Positions 1 through 9,838 of a stretch of DNA of 46,051 bases are shown in pieces. Below the pieces are notes generated by a model. That model made no database searches and was not told where the DNA came from. It worked only from the letters and a program-made list of their open reading frames with translations. Position 1 is the stretch's first letter. Every line of letters begins with the position of its first letter. The position numbers were made by a program, and so were the translations under genes. Source of the stretch: DASWHR01 sp036398095 (GTDB taxonomy: Bacteria > Actinomycetota > AC-67); NCBI GenBank assembly GCA_036398095.1, contig DASWHR010000115.1, forward strand, positions 1 to 46,051, read 5' to 3'.

Positions 1-2
1 AG

Positions 3-1468
<1,466 letters not shown>

Positions 1469-1472
<4 letters not shown>

Positions 1473-2098
1473 ACAGTGAGCGAGATCAAGGTGGCGCGAT
1501 GAGCGGCGATGAGCCGGCCGCGCCGGAGGCCGCCGCGGGCGCGGCCTCGCAGGCCCCGGACGAGATGTCGCGCGCAAACTCCGATGCTTCCCCAATGCGC
1601 GAAGACGCGTCCGGGGCCGACGAGACCGCTCCGGACGACGATGGGATGACGAGGGAGATCGAGCGGCTCCGAAGCGAAGCGCAGTCCCATCTTGACGATG
1701 CGCGGCGCTTGAAGGCCGAGTTCGAGAACTACAAGAGGCGCATGCTCCGCGAGCAGACGGCGGTGCTGGAGCGGGCTTCCGCGGCACTGGTCGAACGGCT
1801 GCTTCCGGTGCTGGATTCGTTCCGGCTCGCGATCGTCGCCGCCGATCGCACCAAGAACGATAGGGAGTTTTTGCGCGGCGTGGAATTGGTCTACGGCGAA
1901 CTGCTGGAAGTGCTGAAGAAAGAAGGGCTCGAAGAAATCGACGCCGAGGGCAAGCCGTTCGATCCCGAGGTGCACGAGGCAGTCATGCACGTCGCATCCG
2001 ATATCCCCGCGGGGCACGTCGCCGAGGTGATGCGCACGGGCTACACGCTCAAGGGCCGGGTGGTCCGTCCGGTGATGGTGTCGGTTTCGAAGGGCTGA
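1469..2098 (+). CDS. grpE: Nucleotide exchange factor GrpE
   Basis: 209-residue GrpE, the DnaK nucleotide-exchange factor. An acidic, low-complexity N-terminus (about residues 1-60) is followed by a long dimerisation helix (EIERLRSEAQSHLDDARRLK, EFENYKRRM). The C-terminal beta domain ends in the family motif GYTLKGRVVRPVMVSVSKG. The ATG at 1469 overlaps the dnaK stop. A second in-frame ATG at 1499 has its own ribosome-binding-like AAGGTGG at 1488-1494, so the start could be either; only the disordered N-terminus would change. It is the second gene of the chaperone operon. Confidence 0.96.
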
Positions 2099-2117
2099 AG
2101 GAGCGACGCAGAATCGG

Positions 2118-3215
2118 ATGAACGCGAACTGGCTCGACAAGGACTTCTACGCCGTCCTCGGCGTGGTGGAGAACGCGAGCGCCGAGGACATCAAGCGCGC
2201 ATATCGAAAGCTGGCTCGCACGCATCATCCGGATCGGAATCCCGGCAATGCGTCGGCCGAGGAGACGATGAAGAGGATCTCCGAGGCCTATGACGTCTTG
2301 TCGGATGTGAAAAGCCGCAGTGAGTACGACCAGACGCGACGAATGGCGCGCAGCGGTTTCCGTGGAGCGCCCGGCAGAGGTGGCAGCGCGACGTTCGACA
2401 TCGGAGATGTCGGCGATCTGGGCGGGATCTTCGGTGACTTGTTCGGCGGCGGCCGTGGACGCCGCCGTGCCCCGGCTCGAGGGCCCGACCTGGAAACCGA
2501 AGCACGCATCACCTTCGACCAGTCGATGCAGGGAACGACCGTTCCGGTGCGCGTTCAACGCGACGCGGCATGTTCCGCCTGCGACGGAACCGGCGCGGCG
2601 CCCGGCAGCTCTGTTACCGCCTGCCGGGCATGTGCGGGCAGCGGCATGGTTGGAGAGGACCAAGGAATGTTTTCCTTCCAGCGAGCCTGCGGTGCATGCG
2701 GGGGCTCGGGGCGCACGATCGACAAGCCATGTGCAACGTGCGGCGGCGACGGGTCGGTTCGACGCACCGATGAGGTCAAGATTCGCATCCCGGCGGGAGT
2801 CCACGACGGCGCGCGCATCCGCGCCCGCGGTCGCGGCGGCGCCGGCCCGCGTGGCGGTCAACCCGGCGACCTGTTTGTGGTCGTGCGCGTCGCGTCGCAC
2901 CCGATTTTCGGCCGAAGTGGTGCCGACCTGACCCTGGACGTTCCGATCGGCTATGCCGAAGCCGCACTCGGCGGGGAGGTCAAGATTCCGACGCTGGAAA
3001 GTCCGGTGACGCTGAAACTCCCGGCCGGGACGCAAACCGGCCGCACGTTCCGCGTCAAGGGCCGCGGTGCACCCAAGCCGAAGGGCGGTCGTGGCGATTT
3101 GCTGGCGACGGTGCGCGTCGTAGTCCCCGAATCGTTCGGCGAGGACGAGCGCGAGCTGCTCGAGCAACTGCGCGCGCGGCAGAACGGCGCGCTGCGCGCA
3201 CACCTGGAGGTGTAG
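2118..3215 (+). CDS. dnaJ: Chaperone protein DnaJ (Hsp40)
   Basis: 365-residue type I DnaJ that stimulates DnaK ATPase and delivers substrates. It has an N-terminal J domain (about 8-75) with the HPD motif in THHPDRN, then a short Gly/Phe-rich linker. The zinc-binding region has four CxxCxGxG-type repeats: CSACDGTG, CRACAGSG, CGACGGSG and CATCGGDG. Two C-terminal beta domains follow. All eight zinc cysteines are present. AAGGAG at 2098-2103 lies rather far (14 bases) from the ATG, so initiation may depend on coupling with grpE. It is followed after 3 bases by hspR. Confidence 0.97.
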   Translation: MNANWLDKDFYAVLGVVENASAEDIKRAYRKLARTHHPDRNPGNASAEETMKRISEAYDVLSDVKSRSEYDQTRRMARSGFRGAPGRGGSATFDIGDVGDLGGIFGDLFGGGRGRRRAPARGPDLETEARITFDQSMQGTTVPVRVQRDAACSACDGTGAAPGSSVTACRACAGSGMVGEDQGMFSFQRACGACGGSGRTIDKPCATCGGDGSVRRTDEVKIRIPAGVHDGARIRARGRGGAGPRGGQPGDLFVVVRVASHPIFGRSGADLTLDVPIGYAEAALGGEVKIPTLESPVTLKLPAGTQTGRTFRVKGRGAPKPKGGRGDLLATVRVVVPESFGEDERELLEQLRARQNGALRAHLEV

Positions 3216-3218
3216 AGG

Positions 3219-3635
3219 ATGGAGTTCCCGACCCCAAAGACCGCGAAGCGCCTGACCGACCACCGAGACCGCGCGCTGTACGTGATCTCGGTCGCAGCCG
3301 AACTGTCCGGCGTCCACCCGCAGACGCTGCGCATGTACGAACGGAAAGGCCTCCTTGCTCCGCAGCGTACTGCCGGGAACAACCGCCGCTATTCGCAACG
3401 CGACATCGATCGCGTGCGCCTGATCCAGTCGATGACACAGGAGCACGGCATGAACCTTGCCGCCGTCGAGGTGGTGATCGCCCTGCAACGCGAACTCGAT
3501 GACGCGCGACAACGGCTCGATGTGCTCGAAGGCGAAGTCGAGCGGGTACGGCGCGAGCAGGCGCAACTGGCCTCCGCGAGCGGCGGGGCGTTGGTCCTTC
3601 GGCGTGACATTCAAGATCTTTTCGGTGGCGGATAG
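3219..3635 (+). CDS. hspR: MerR-family heat-shock repressor HspR
   Basis: 138-residue MerR-type regulator in the fixed actinobacterial position between dnaJ and clpB. The N-terminal winged helix-turn-helix contains LSGVHPQTLRMYERKGLL and NNRRYSQRDIDRVRLIQ. A coiled-coil dimerisation helix follows (ALQRELDDARQRLDVLEGE). In this family the HspR-DnaK complex binds inverted HAIR boxes and represses the operon, giving feedback control; that is family knowledge, and no HAIR box is visible because the operon promoter is outside the window. GGAGG at 3206-3210, inside the end of dnaJ, serves the ATG at 3219. Confidence 0.93.
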   Translation: MEFPTPKTAKRLTDHRDRALYVISVAAELSGVHPQTLRMYERKGLLAPQRTAGNNRRYSQRDIDRVRLIQSMTQEHGMNLAAVEVVIALQRELDDARQRLDVLEGEVERVRREQAQLASASGGALVLRRDIQDLFGGG

Positions 3636-3648
3636 GAGAGACGGTCGC

Positions 3649-6234
3649 ATGAACTTCGAGCGATTCACGATCAAGGCGCAGGAGGCCGTCGCGGCCGCGC
3701 AGCGCTTGGCGGCGTCCCGCAATCACCAAGTCGTCGAACCCGAGCATCTTCTGGATGGGCTGGTTGCCGATCCGGAAGGAGTCGTCTTCCCGGTCGTGCA
3801 ACGGATCGGCGCCTCGCCGCGCGCTCTGCGGGACCGAAACGCCGAACTGCTCGACCGAATGCCGCGCGTGTATGTCGAAGGCGGCGAGCAGAAAGTCGCC
3901 GGGTCGCCTGCGCTCGCACGTGTACTCGAGCGTGCCGTCGAGGAAACTCGAGCGCTCAAGGACGACTACACTTCGACCGAGCATCTGCTGCTCGCGCTGA
4001 CCGAGGTCGCCGGTCCGGTTGCGACCTTGCTGAAGGGCGCCGGAATCACCCGCGACTCGGTGCTCGCCGCGCTGCAAGAGATCCGCGGGTCGCAGCACGT
4101 CACGTCGCAGACGCCCGAGGGGACGTTCCAGTCGCTCGAGAAGTACGGACGCGACCTGACCGCCGTGGCTCGCGAGGGCAAGCTGGACCCGGTGATCGGC
4201 CGCGACGACGAGATCCGCCGTGTCGTGCAAGTGCTTGCGCGGCGAACCAAGAACAACCCGGTGCTGATCGGAGAGCCGGGCGTCGGGAAGACTGCGATCG
4301 TGGAAGGACTCGCGCAGCGCATCGTCGCCGGCGACGTTCCCGAGGCGCTGAAGAACCGTCGCGTCATCGCGCTCGATCTTGCCGGCATGGTCGCCGGCAC
4401 CAAGTTCCGCGGCGAATTCGAAGAGCGGCTCAAAGCAGTGCTCCGCGAGATCGCCGAATCCGAGGGCGGCGTGATCACCTTCATCGACGAGCTGCACACA
4501 ATCGTGGGCGCCGGTGCGGCGGAAGGTGCGATGGATGCCGGCAACATGATCAAGCCGATGCTTGCCCGCGGCGAACTGCGCATGATAGGCGCGACGACGC
4601 TCGACGAGTATCGCAAGCACATCGAAAAGGACGCGGCGCTCGAACGGCGATTCCAGACGGTGTTCGTCGGCGAACCGAGCGTTGAGGACACAATCTCGAT
4701 CTTGCGCGGGCTGAAGGAACGCTACGAAGTCCATCACGGCGTTCGCATCACCGATGCGGCGCTCGTCGCCGCCGCGGTGCTTTCGAACCGGAACGTCTCC
4801 GGCCGCTTCCTGCCCGACAAGGCGATCGACTTGGTGGACGAGGCGGCTTCGCGTCTACGGATCGAGATCGATTCGATGCCCACCGAGCTCGACGACCTCA
4901 CTCGCCAGATCATGCGGTTGGAGATCGAGCGCGCCGCGCTGAAGAAGGAAACTGACGATGTCTCGAAGGAGCGCCTCGAGCGCATCGAAGCCGAGCTTGC
5001 GGAACTGCGCGAACGCGAAACATCGATGAAGGCGCACTGGTCCCAAGAGAAGGAAGCCGTCGAAGCCATTCGTGGGCTCAAGACCAGGATCGAGGACGTT
5101 CGAACCAGCGCCGAGATCGCCGAACGCGACGGGGACCTGGAACGCGCCGCCGAGCTTCGCTACGGAACGCTCGTCGGGCTCGAACGCGATCTGGCCGCGG
5201 CGACCGATCGTCTCGCAGCGCTGCAGACCGATCATCGATATTTGAAGGAAGAGGTCGACGAGGAAGACATCGCCGAGGTCGTCAGCGCGTGGACCGGCAT
5301 CCCGGCCACGAAGCTGATGGAAGGCGAGATCGCAAAGCTCGTCCACATGGAAGAGAATCTGCACGGACGCGTGGTCGGACAGGACGAAGCGATCGCCGCG
5401 ATCTCCAATGCGATCCGCCGCTCGCGCAGCGGCATTTCCGATCCCAACCGACCGATCGGATCGTTCGTGTTTCTCGGGCCCACCGGCGTCGGAAAGACCG
5501 AGCTGGCGCGCGCGCTGGCCGAGTTCCTGTTCGACGACGAACGCGCGCTCGTGCGCATCGACATGAGCGAGTATCAAGAGCGGCATGCCGTATCGCGTCT
5601 CGTCGGCGCGCCGCCCGGCTACGTCGGCTACGAAGAGGGCGGCCAGCTCACCGAAGCGATCCGGCGACGCTCCTATAGCGTCATCCTGCTCGACGAGATC
5701 GAAAAGGCGCATCCCGACGTGTTCAACATCTTGCTGCAGGTGCTCGACGACGGTCGCCTCACCGACGGGCAGGGACGCACCGTCGACTTCCGCAACACGA
5801 TCGTGATCATGACCTCGAACCTGGGAAGCGGCGCGATCATGGACCCGACCTTGTCCGACGAGCAGATGCGCGAGACGGTGATGGCCGAAATGCGGGCGGG
5901 CTTCCGTCCCGAATTCATCAACCGCGTGGACGACGTTCTGATCTTCCACCGCCTGTCTGCCGACGATCTGCGCCGCATCGTGGACATCCAAGTCGCGCGG
6001 CTTCAATCGCGTCTGGCCGAACGCAAGGTTGATGTGTCGCTCACGGACAAGGCCCGCGAGTGGCTGGCGGAACGCGGCTTCGATCCGGCGTACGGCGCCC
6101 GGCCGCTCAAGCGGCTCATCCGCAAAGAGATCGAGGACGCGCTTGCGATGCGACTGCTGCAAGCGGAGTTCGCCGAAGGCGACCGAGTCGAGATCGACGC
6201 CGGCGATGACGCCTTGACCTTCCGCGTTTCCTAG
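3649..6234 (+). CDS. clpB: ATP-dependent disaggregase ClpB (Hsp104 family)
   Basis: 861-residue hexameric AAA+ disaggregase that rescues aggregated proteins together with DnaK. Order of domains: N domain (about 1-145), first AAA+ module with Walker A GEPGVGKT at about 208 and Walker B FIDELHT, the long coiled-coil M domain (about 400-520), and a second AAA+ module with Walker A GPTGVGKT at about 610. The C-terminus has the arginine sensor region GARPLKRLI. The length is normal for ClpB. I chose the ATG at 3649 because AGGAGA sits just upstream and the N domain begins normally there. The frame runs open further upstream through hspR, but that part is spurious. The stop overlaps the stop of the convergent gene at 6231. 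Confidence 0.97.
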   Translation: MNFERFTIKAQEAVAAAQRLAASRNHQVVEPEHLLDGLVADPEGVVFPVVQRIGASPRALRDRNAELLDRMPRVYVEGGEQKVAGSPALARVLERAVEETRALKDDYTSTEHLLLALTEVAGPVATLLKGAGITRDSVLAALQEIRGSQHVTSQTPEGTFQSLEKYGRDLTAVAREGKLDPVIGRDDEIRRVVQVLARRTKNNPVLIGEPGVGKTAIVEGLAQRIVAGDVPEALKNRRVIALDLAGMVAGTKFRGEFEERLKAVLREIAESEGGVITFIDELHTIVGAGAAEGAMDAGNMIKPMLARGELRMIGATTLDEYRKHIEKDAALERRFQTVFVGEPSVEDTISILRGLKERYEVHHGVRITDAALVAAAVLSNRNVSGRFLPDKAIDLVDEAASRLRIEIDSMPTELDDLTRQIMRLEIERAALKKETDDVSKERLERIEAELAELRERETSMKAHWSQEKEAVEAIRGLKTRIEDVRTSAEIAERDGDLERAAELRYGTLVGLERDLAAATDRLAALQTDHRYLKEEVDEEDIAEVVSAWTGIPATKLMEGEIAKLVHMEENLHGRVVGQDEAIAAISNAIRRSRSGISDPNRPIGSFVFLGPTGVGKTELARALAEFLFDDERALVRIDMSEYQERHAVSRLVGAPPGYVGYEEGGQLTEAIRRRSYSVILLDEIEKAHPDVFNILLQVLDDGRLTDGQGRTVDFRNTIVIMTSNLGSGAIMDPTLSDEQMRETVMAEMRAGFRPEFINRVDDVLIFHRLSADDLRRIVDIQVARLQSRLAERKVDVSLTDKAREWLAERGFDPAYGARPLKRLIRKEIEDALAMRLLQAEFAEGDRVEIDAGDDALTFRVS

Positions 6235-6617
6235 GAGCCGGCGCGACGCAACGCCTGCTCGGCGTCGGCGAAAGCCTCGAGCGGATGCAGTGCGTCCCCG
6301 ATGCGTCCATTGAGCGCTTCGAAGGTCAATCGTCCCGGCTCGAGCCGGAGCCGCTCGACCTCGGCGCGGGCCGCGATCAGTGCCGCGGAGCATTCCGCAT
6401 GGAGTGTGGCGGTCTCGGCCGCGCGCCACGCCGGCATCCGGTCGGCGGCCTCGGCCAAGCCGCGTTCGAACGCGGCAATGGCCGCGGCCAGCGGGACGCC
6501 GTCGTGGCGCGCCGTGGGGACCGCGGCCAGCAAAGCGCGCTGGGCGTCGTCCAGCGCGCTCGCCATGTAGAGGAACGCAGCGAGCATCGGGCCTTGAGAT
6601 CGGCGTCTTCGGAACAT
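6231..6617 (-). CDS. Hypothetical helical protein
   Basis: 128-residue protein of no family I recognise. It is rich in Ala, Glu and Arg and predicted to be almost wholly alpha-helical (for example ECSAALIAARAEVERLRLEP). It has no signal peptide, membrane segment or metal motif. Its stop overlaps the clpB stop by four bases on the opposite strand. There is no ribosome-binding site before the ATG at 6617. Instead TACAGT ends 8 bases upstream, a fair -10 element for a leaderless transcript. It diverges from the zinc-finger membrane protein at 6756. The coding call rests on frame integrity and the tidy convergent end. Confidence 0.65.
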   Translation of the reverse strand: MFRRRRSQGPMLAAFLYMASALDDAQRALLAAVPTARHDGVPLAAAIAAFERGLAEAADRMPAWRAAETATLHAECSAALIAARAEVERLRLEPGRLTFEALNGRIGDALHPLEAFADAEQALRRAGS

Positions 6618-6625
6618 GAGCGCTC

Positions 6626-6631
6626 ACTGTA
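6626..6631 (-). promoter_or_regulatory. Candidate -10 element (leaderless start of 6617 gene)
   Basis: TACAGT on the minus strand matches the actinobacterial TANNNT -10 pattern and ends 8 bases before the ATG at 6617, so transcription would start at or next to the start codon. No clear -35 hexamer is present. Confidence 0.4.
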
Positions 6632-6755
6632 GCGACATCTTGCCCCGGGCAAATGGATGAAAACGGTCACCATCGGGACGCTTTGCCTTCAAGCCGGACG
6701 CGCCTTCCGCCGAATCTTCAGGGGACGAACGTTCGATCGACGACTGGAGGCTGCA

Positions 6756-8285
6756 ATGGTTCGGTGCGACATGTGCGGGATGGAAGTTCCCGCCGGACCG
6801 AACGGGAAGTGTTTCCTGGGGCACGCGCTGCCGGGCGGCATCGCCGTCACGCCGGTCGCGACGGTCCCGGCGCCTGCTCCCCTCCCCCAGCCGGTTCCCG
6901 CCGCAGTGGTTTCCGCTCCCATGGGCGAGCCCGTGGCGCCGCAGCCCGACACGGTATTCGCTCCGGCGGCCCAGGCTTCCGCCTTTCCGACATCGATCTC
7001 GCCAGACCTGATCGCCGCCGCCGTTGCCGAAGCTGAAGGGCCCGCCGCGCAGCCGCCGGCCGCGACATCCGGCTTCACCGCGCCGCGTCCGCTGGGCGAC
7101 GCGCAGACCGGGTTTACTCCGCCGCAGCCTCTCGGGGCGCCGGCCACGTCGATTCCGTCGATGCCGTCGACGCAGCCGGCACCGCTGTCGAGCGTTCCGA
7201 TGCCGGTCGCGCCGCCGCCGATGGTCGCCTCACCGACTCCCCTCGCGATGCCCGCCGCCGCCGCGCAGCTTCCGACAACGCACGGCACCGCCGCTCTCGC
7301 CGTCGATCCCGCCGTGGCTGTGGCTGTGACGCCGCCGGCTCCGGCCGGCGACCTCTTCATCGTGTCGTCGGGCTCCGAAAAGCGCGCGCCCAACAAGACT
7401 CTTCTGCTCGTGCTCGTCTTCGCGATGCTCGGAGGCGCCGCCTTCGCTGCAAAGTCGTTCCTGGCCGGTGGTGGCGACGCCGCGACCGGTGCGGCGGGCA
7501 ACGCCCCGGCTCACGTCCGCGAAGCAGGCTCGCTCACGCGCGCCTTTGTCGCCGACGAGACGAACCGCTACCTCGTGACTGCCGACATCACAACGAGCTT
7601 CCGAGAGGGCACCGAGTCCAAGACGTTCGCAGCGACCATGAACATGACCTTCAGCGAACGTGTCGTCGGTCGTGCCGAAGACGGCTCGACGAAGATCCGC
7701 TACACGTTCGACAGCGCGACGGTGAACGCCGAGGGCCGCCAAGTTGCCGTTCCGATCCCGCCGGGAACGGGCGTCGAGGTGTTAGTCGGTCCGGACGGCA
7801 AAGTCCGTTCGGCCGAGCAGATCGGCGGCGGTGAATTGCCGATGGACGACAACTCGTTCCATGGGATGCTCGCGCCCGTCCTTCCCCCGGGCGTGAAGCC
7901 AGGTGATCGCTGGACGCGCGTCGATAACCTGTCGCTTCCCACGGTCGGCGACATGAAGGTCACGAGCGTCTTCCACTACGCCAAGGACGAAGGTCCGAAT
8001 GCAGTCGTGGACTCTTCGTCGGAGGTGCCGTTCTCGTTGTCGATGGGAGCGGAACAGCTCGGTGAGCTCGCCGGTGGAAGCGCAGGCCCGGTCGAGATGC
8101 GTGGCCGTCTGCTCGCCAAGGGCCGGCAGACCGTCGAGAAGGCCACCGGCCGCACGGTCGCCGCAGAGATGGACATGACGATGACGTTCGCCATCTTCGA
8201 AAGCGGCGCCGAGGCCGGCCGGATGGCGATGAAGATGAAGATGAAGCTCGGACCCGCGCCCGGCGTGTCGGCCAAGGCCGCCTAA
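6756..8285 (+). CDS. Zinc-finger / Pro-Ala linker / single-TM protein with exported C-terminal domain
   Basis: 509-residue membrane protein. The N-terminal 23 residues hold a CxxC-x11-C-x3-H cluster (RCDMCGMEV, GKCFLGH), a likely small zinc site in the cytoplasm. About 170 residues of Pro/Ala/Thr-rich, probably disordered linker follow. A single hydrophobic segment lies at about 214-235 (KTLLLVLVFAMLGGAAFAA). The C-terminal ~270 residues would then be outside; this beta-rich part (MNMTFSERVVGRAEDGSTKI) resembles DUF6263-type exported domains, a tentative match. The ATG at 6756 is preferred over an upstream ATG at 6657 because CTGGAGG (6744-6750) is ideally placed and the Cys motif starts there. 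Confidence 0.8.
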   Translation: MVRCDMCGMEVPAGPNGKCFLGHALPGGIAVTPVATVPAPAPLPQPVPAAVVSAPMGEPVAPQPDTVFAPAAQASAFPTSISPDLIAAAVAEAEGPAAQPPAATSGFTAPRPLGDAQTGFTPPQPLGAPATSIPSMPSTQPAPLSSVPMPVAPPPMVASPTPLAMPAAAAQLPTTHGTAALAVDPAVAVAVTPPAPAGDLFIVSSGSEKRAPNKTLLLVLVFAMLGGAAFAAKSFLAGGGDAATGAAGNAPAHVREAGSLTRAFVADETNRYLVTADITTSFREGTESKTFAATMNMTFSERVVGRAEDGSTKIRYTFDSATVNAEGRQVAVPIPPGTGVEVLVGPDGKVRSAEQIGGGELPMDDNSFHGMLAPVLPPGVKPGDRWTRVDNLSLPTVGDMKVTSVFHYAKDEGPNAVVDSSSEVPFSLSMGAEQLGELAGGSAGPVEMRGRLLAKGRQTVEKATGRTVAAEMDMTMTFAIFESGAEAGRMAMKMKMKLGPAPGVSAKAA

Positions 8286-8321
8286 CACCCGCCTGGTTCG
8301 CTCACCGCATCGCCGCCCGCG

Positions 8322-8327
8322 TAGCAT
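8322..8327 (+). promoter_or_regulatory. Candidate -10 element (leaderless thioesterase)
   Basis: TAGCAT ends 9 bases before the ATG at 8337, and there is no convincing ribosome-binding site between them, suggesting a leaderless transcript. The -35 region is weak (TTCGCT at 8297). Confidence 0.4.
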
Positions 8328-8336
8328 GGGCGCACG

Positions 8337-8741
8337 ATGACAAAGGAAATGTCGGTCGCCGTCACCGACGGCTTGGTCGCCAAGCTCGGCATCGAGATGG
8401 AAGAGGTCACGGCCCAGCGGGTGTCGGCGGTGATGCCCGTGGCGGGGAACACGCAGCCGGACGGGTTTCTGCACGGCGGCGCGACATGCTCGCTCATCGA
8501 AACGCTCGCCTCCATCGGCGCGGCCGTCGTCGCGGGCTGGCCCGAAAAGGTCGTCATGGGCCAAGCTCAGTCCACCTCCTTCCTGTCGACCGCGACCTCC
8601 GGCAGTGTTCGGGGCGTTGCGACGCCGATCCGGACCGGCCGCACCACGCACCTATGGAACGTGGATGTCACCGACGCCGAAACCGGGAAGATCGTCGCCA
8701 GCGGTCGCGTCACGATGGCGGTCCGCGAACGTCGCTCCTAG
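8337..8741 (+). CDS. PaaI-family hotdog thioesterase
   Basis: 134-residue single hotdog domain, likely an acyl-CoA thioesterase of the PaaI/YbdB type. The family helix appears as DGFLHGGATCSLIETLAS, with H46-G47-G48 at the substrate site and E55 in the place of the catalytic acid. Later strands are VVMGQAQSTSFL and GRTTHLWNVDV. Length and motifs fit the family; the natural acyl-CoA cannot be told from sequence. It stands alone between the zinc-finger membrane protein and aldolase, with its own candidate promoter. Confidence 0.88.
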   Translation: MTKEMSVAVTDGLVAKLGIEMEEVTAQRVSAVMPVAGNTQPDGFLHGGATCSLIETLASIGAAVVAGWPEKVVMGQAQSTSFLSTATSGSVRGVATPIRTGRTTHLWNVDVTDAETGKIVASGRVTMAVRERRS

Positions 8742-8767
8742 CCGCGGGTTTGCCCCGGCCGCCTTCA

Positions 8768-8799
8768 GGCGAGAGACTTGAAGGCAAGCCTTTCTCGCC
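8768..8799 (+). promoter_or_regulatory. Two-tier hairpin abutting the aldolase ribosome-binding site
   Basis: GGCGAGA (8768-8774) pairs with TCTCGCC (8793-8799). Inside it, AAGGC (8781-8785) pairs with GCCTT (8788-8792), with a 6-base bulge on the 5' side. The structure ends one base before AGGAGG (8801-8806). It could affect translation or stability of the fba message; function is inferred only. Confidence 0.4.
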
Positions 8800-8811
8800 A
8801 AGGAGGAACTC

Positions 8812-9828
8812 GTGAATCAAAAGCTCAAGGCCACCGCGAAAGCGCTCGTCGCGCCGGGCCGAGGCATCCTCGCCGCCGACGAGAGCACCGGCACCATCAA
8901 AAAGCGCTTCGATTCGATCAGCGTGGACAACACCGAAGACAACCGCCGCGCCTATCGCGAGATGCTCTTCACGACCAAGGGCGCTCGCGAGTTCATCAGC
9001 GGCGTGATCCTGTTCGACGAGACCCTCCGTCAGTCGGGATCGGACGGCCGCCGCTTCGTCGAAACGCTCGGCGCCGACGGGATCATCCCCGGCATCAAGG
9101 TGGACAAGGGCGCGCACCCGCTCGCCTTCTCGCCCGGCGAAACCGTCACCGAAGGGCTCGACGGCTTGCGTGAGCGCTGCGAGGAGTACGTGAAGCTTGG
9201 CGCGCGATTCGCGAAGTGGCGTGCCGTCATCGATATCAAAGGCGACCAGATTCCGACGTCCTACGGAATCGAGGTCAACGCGCACGCGCTCGCGCGTTAC
9301 GCCGCCATCTGCCAAGAGACCGGCCTGGTTCCGATCGTCGAGCCGGAAGTGCTCATGGACGGCGATCACACGATCGAGCGTTGCGACGCCGTCACGCGGG
9401 CGACGCTCAAGACCGTTTTCCAGGCCCTGTTCGACCAGCGAGTCGACTTCGAAGGCATGCTCCTCAAGCCAAACATGGTCGTTGCCGGCAAGAAGTGCGC
9501 GACTCAGAACGATAACGCCACCGTCGCCGAGATGACCATTGCGTGCCTGCGCGCGACCGTCCCGGCTGCCGTCCCCGGGATCGTATTCCTCTCGGGAGGC
9601 ATGAGCGACGAAGACGCCACCGATCGCTTGAACGAGATGAACAAGCGCGGCCCGCACGCGTGGGAGCTTTCCTTTTCCTATGGTCGCGCGTTGCAATCGC
9701 CCGCGCTCACGGCGTGGAAGGGCGCGACCGCGAACCTGGAAGCCGGCCAGAAGGCCTACTATCACCGCGCGCACATGAACGGTCTCGCGCGCTCGGGCGA
9801 CTATTCCGCGGCCCGGGAAACCGCGTAG
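8812..9828 (+). CDS. fba: Fructose-bisphosphate aldolase, class I
   Basis: 338-residue class I (Schiff-base) aldolase that interconverts fructose-1,6-bisphosphate with DHAP and glyceraldehyde-3-phosphate. Family marks: GRGILAADESTGTIKKRF near the N-terminus, FDETLRQ, and the Schiff-base lysine in EGMLLKPNMVV near residue 222. The phosphate-binding end has FLSGGMSDEDAT and LSFSYGRALQ. It needs no metal, unlike the class II enzymes common in actinobacteria. It starts with GTG behind a perfect AAGGAGG (8800-8806). A stable hairpin sits directly before that site. It converges with the DUF1028 gene, 10 bases between stops. Confidence 0.96.
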   Translation: MNQKLKATAKALVAPGRGILAADESTGTIKKRFDSISVDNTEDNRRAYREMLFTTKGAREFISGVILFDETLRQSGSDGRRFVETLGADGIIPGIKVDKGAHPLAFSPGETVTEGLDGLRERCEEYVKLGARFAKWRAVIDIKGDQIPTSYGIEVNAHALARYAAICQETGLVPIVEPEVLMDGDHTIERCDAVTRATLKTVFQALFDQRVDFEGMLLKPNMVVAGKKCATQNDNATVAEMTIACLRATVPAAVPGIVFLSGGMSDEDATDRLNEMNKRGPHAWELSFSYGRALQSPALTAWKGATANLEAGQKAYYHRAHMNGLARSGDYSAARETA

Positions 9829-9838
9829 ACGCTTGCGT

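Noticed and set aside
4855..6627. 590-codon open frame on the minus strand across clpB
   Set aside because: Antisense to strongly conserved ClpB sequence; high GC at third positions opens such frames, and the peptide has no family features.
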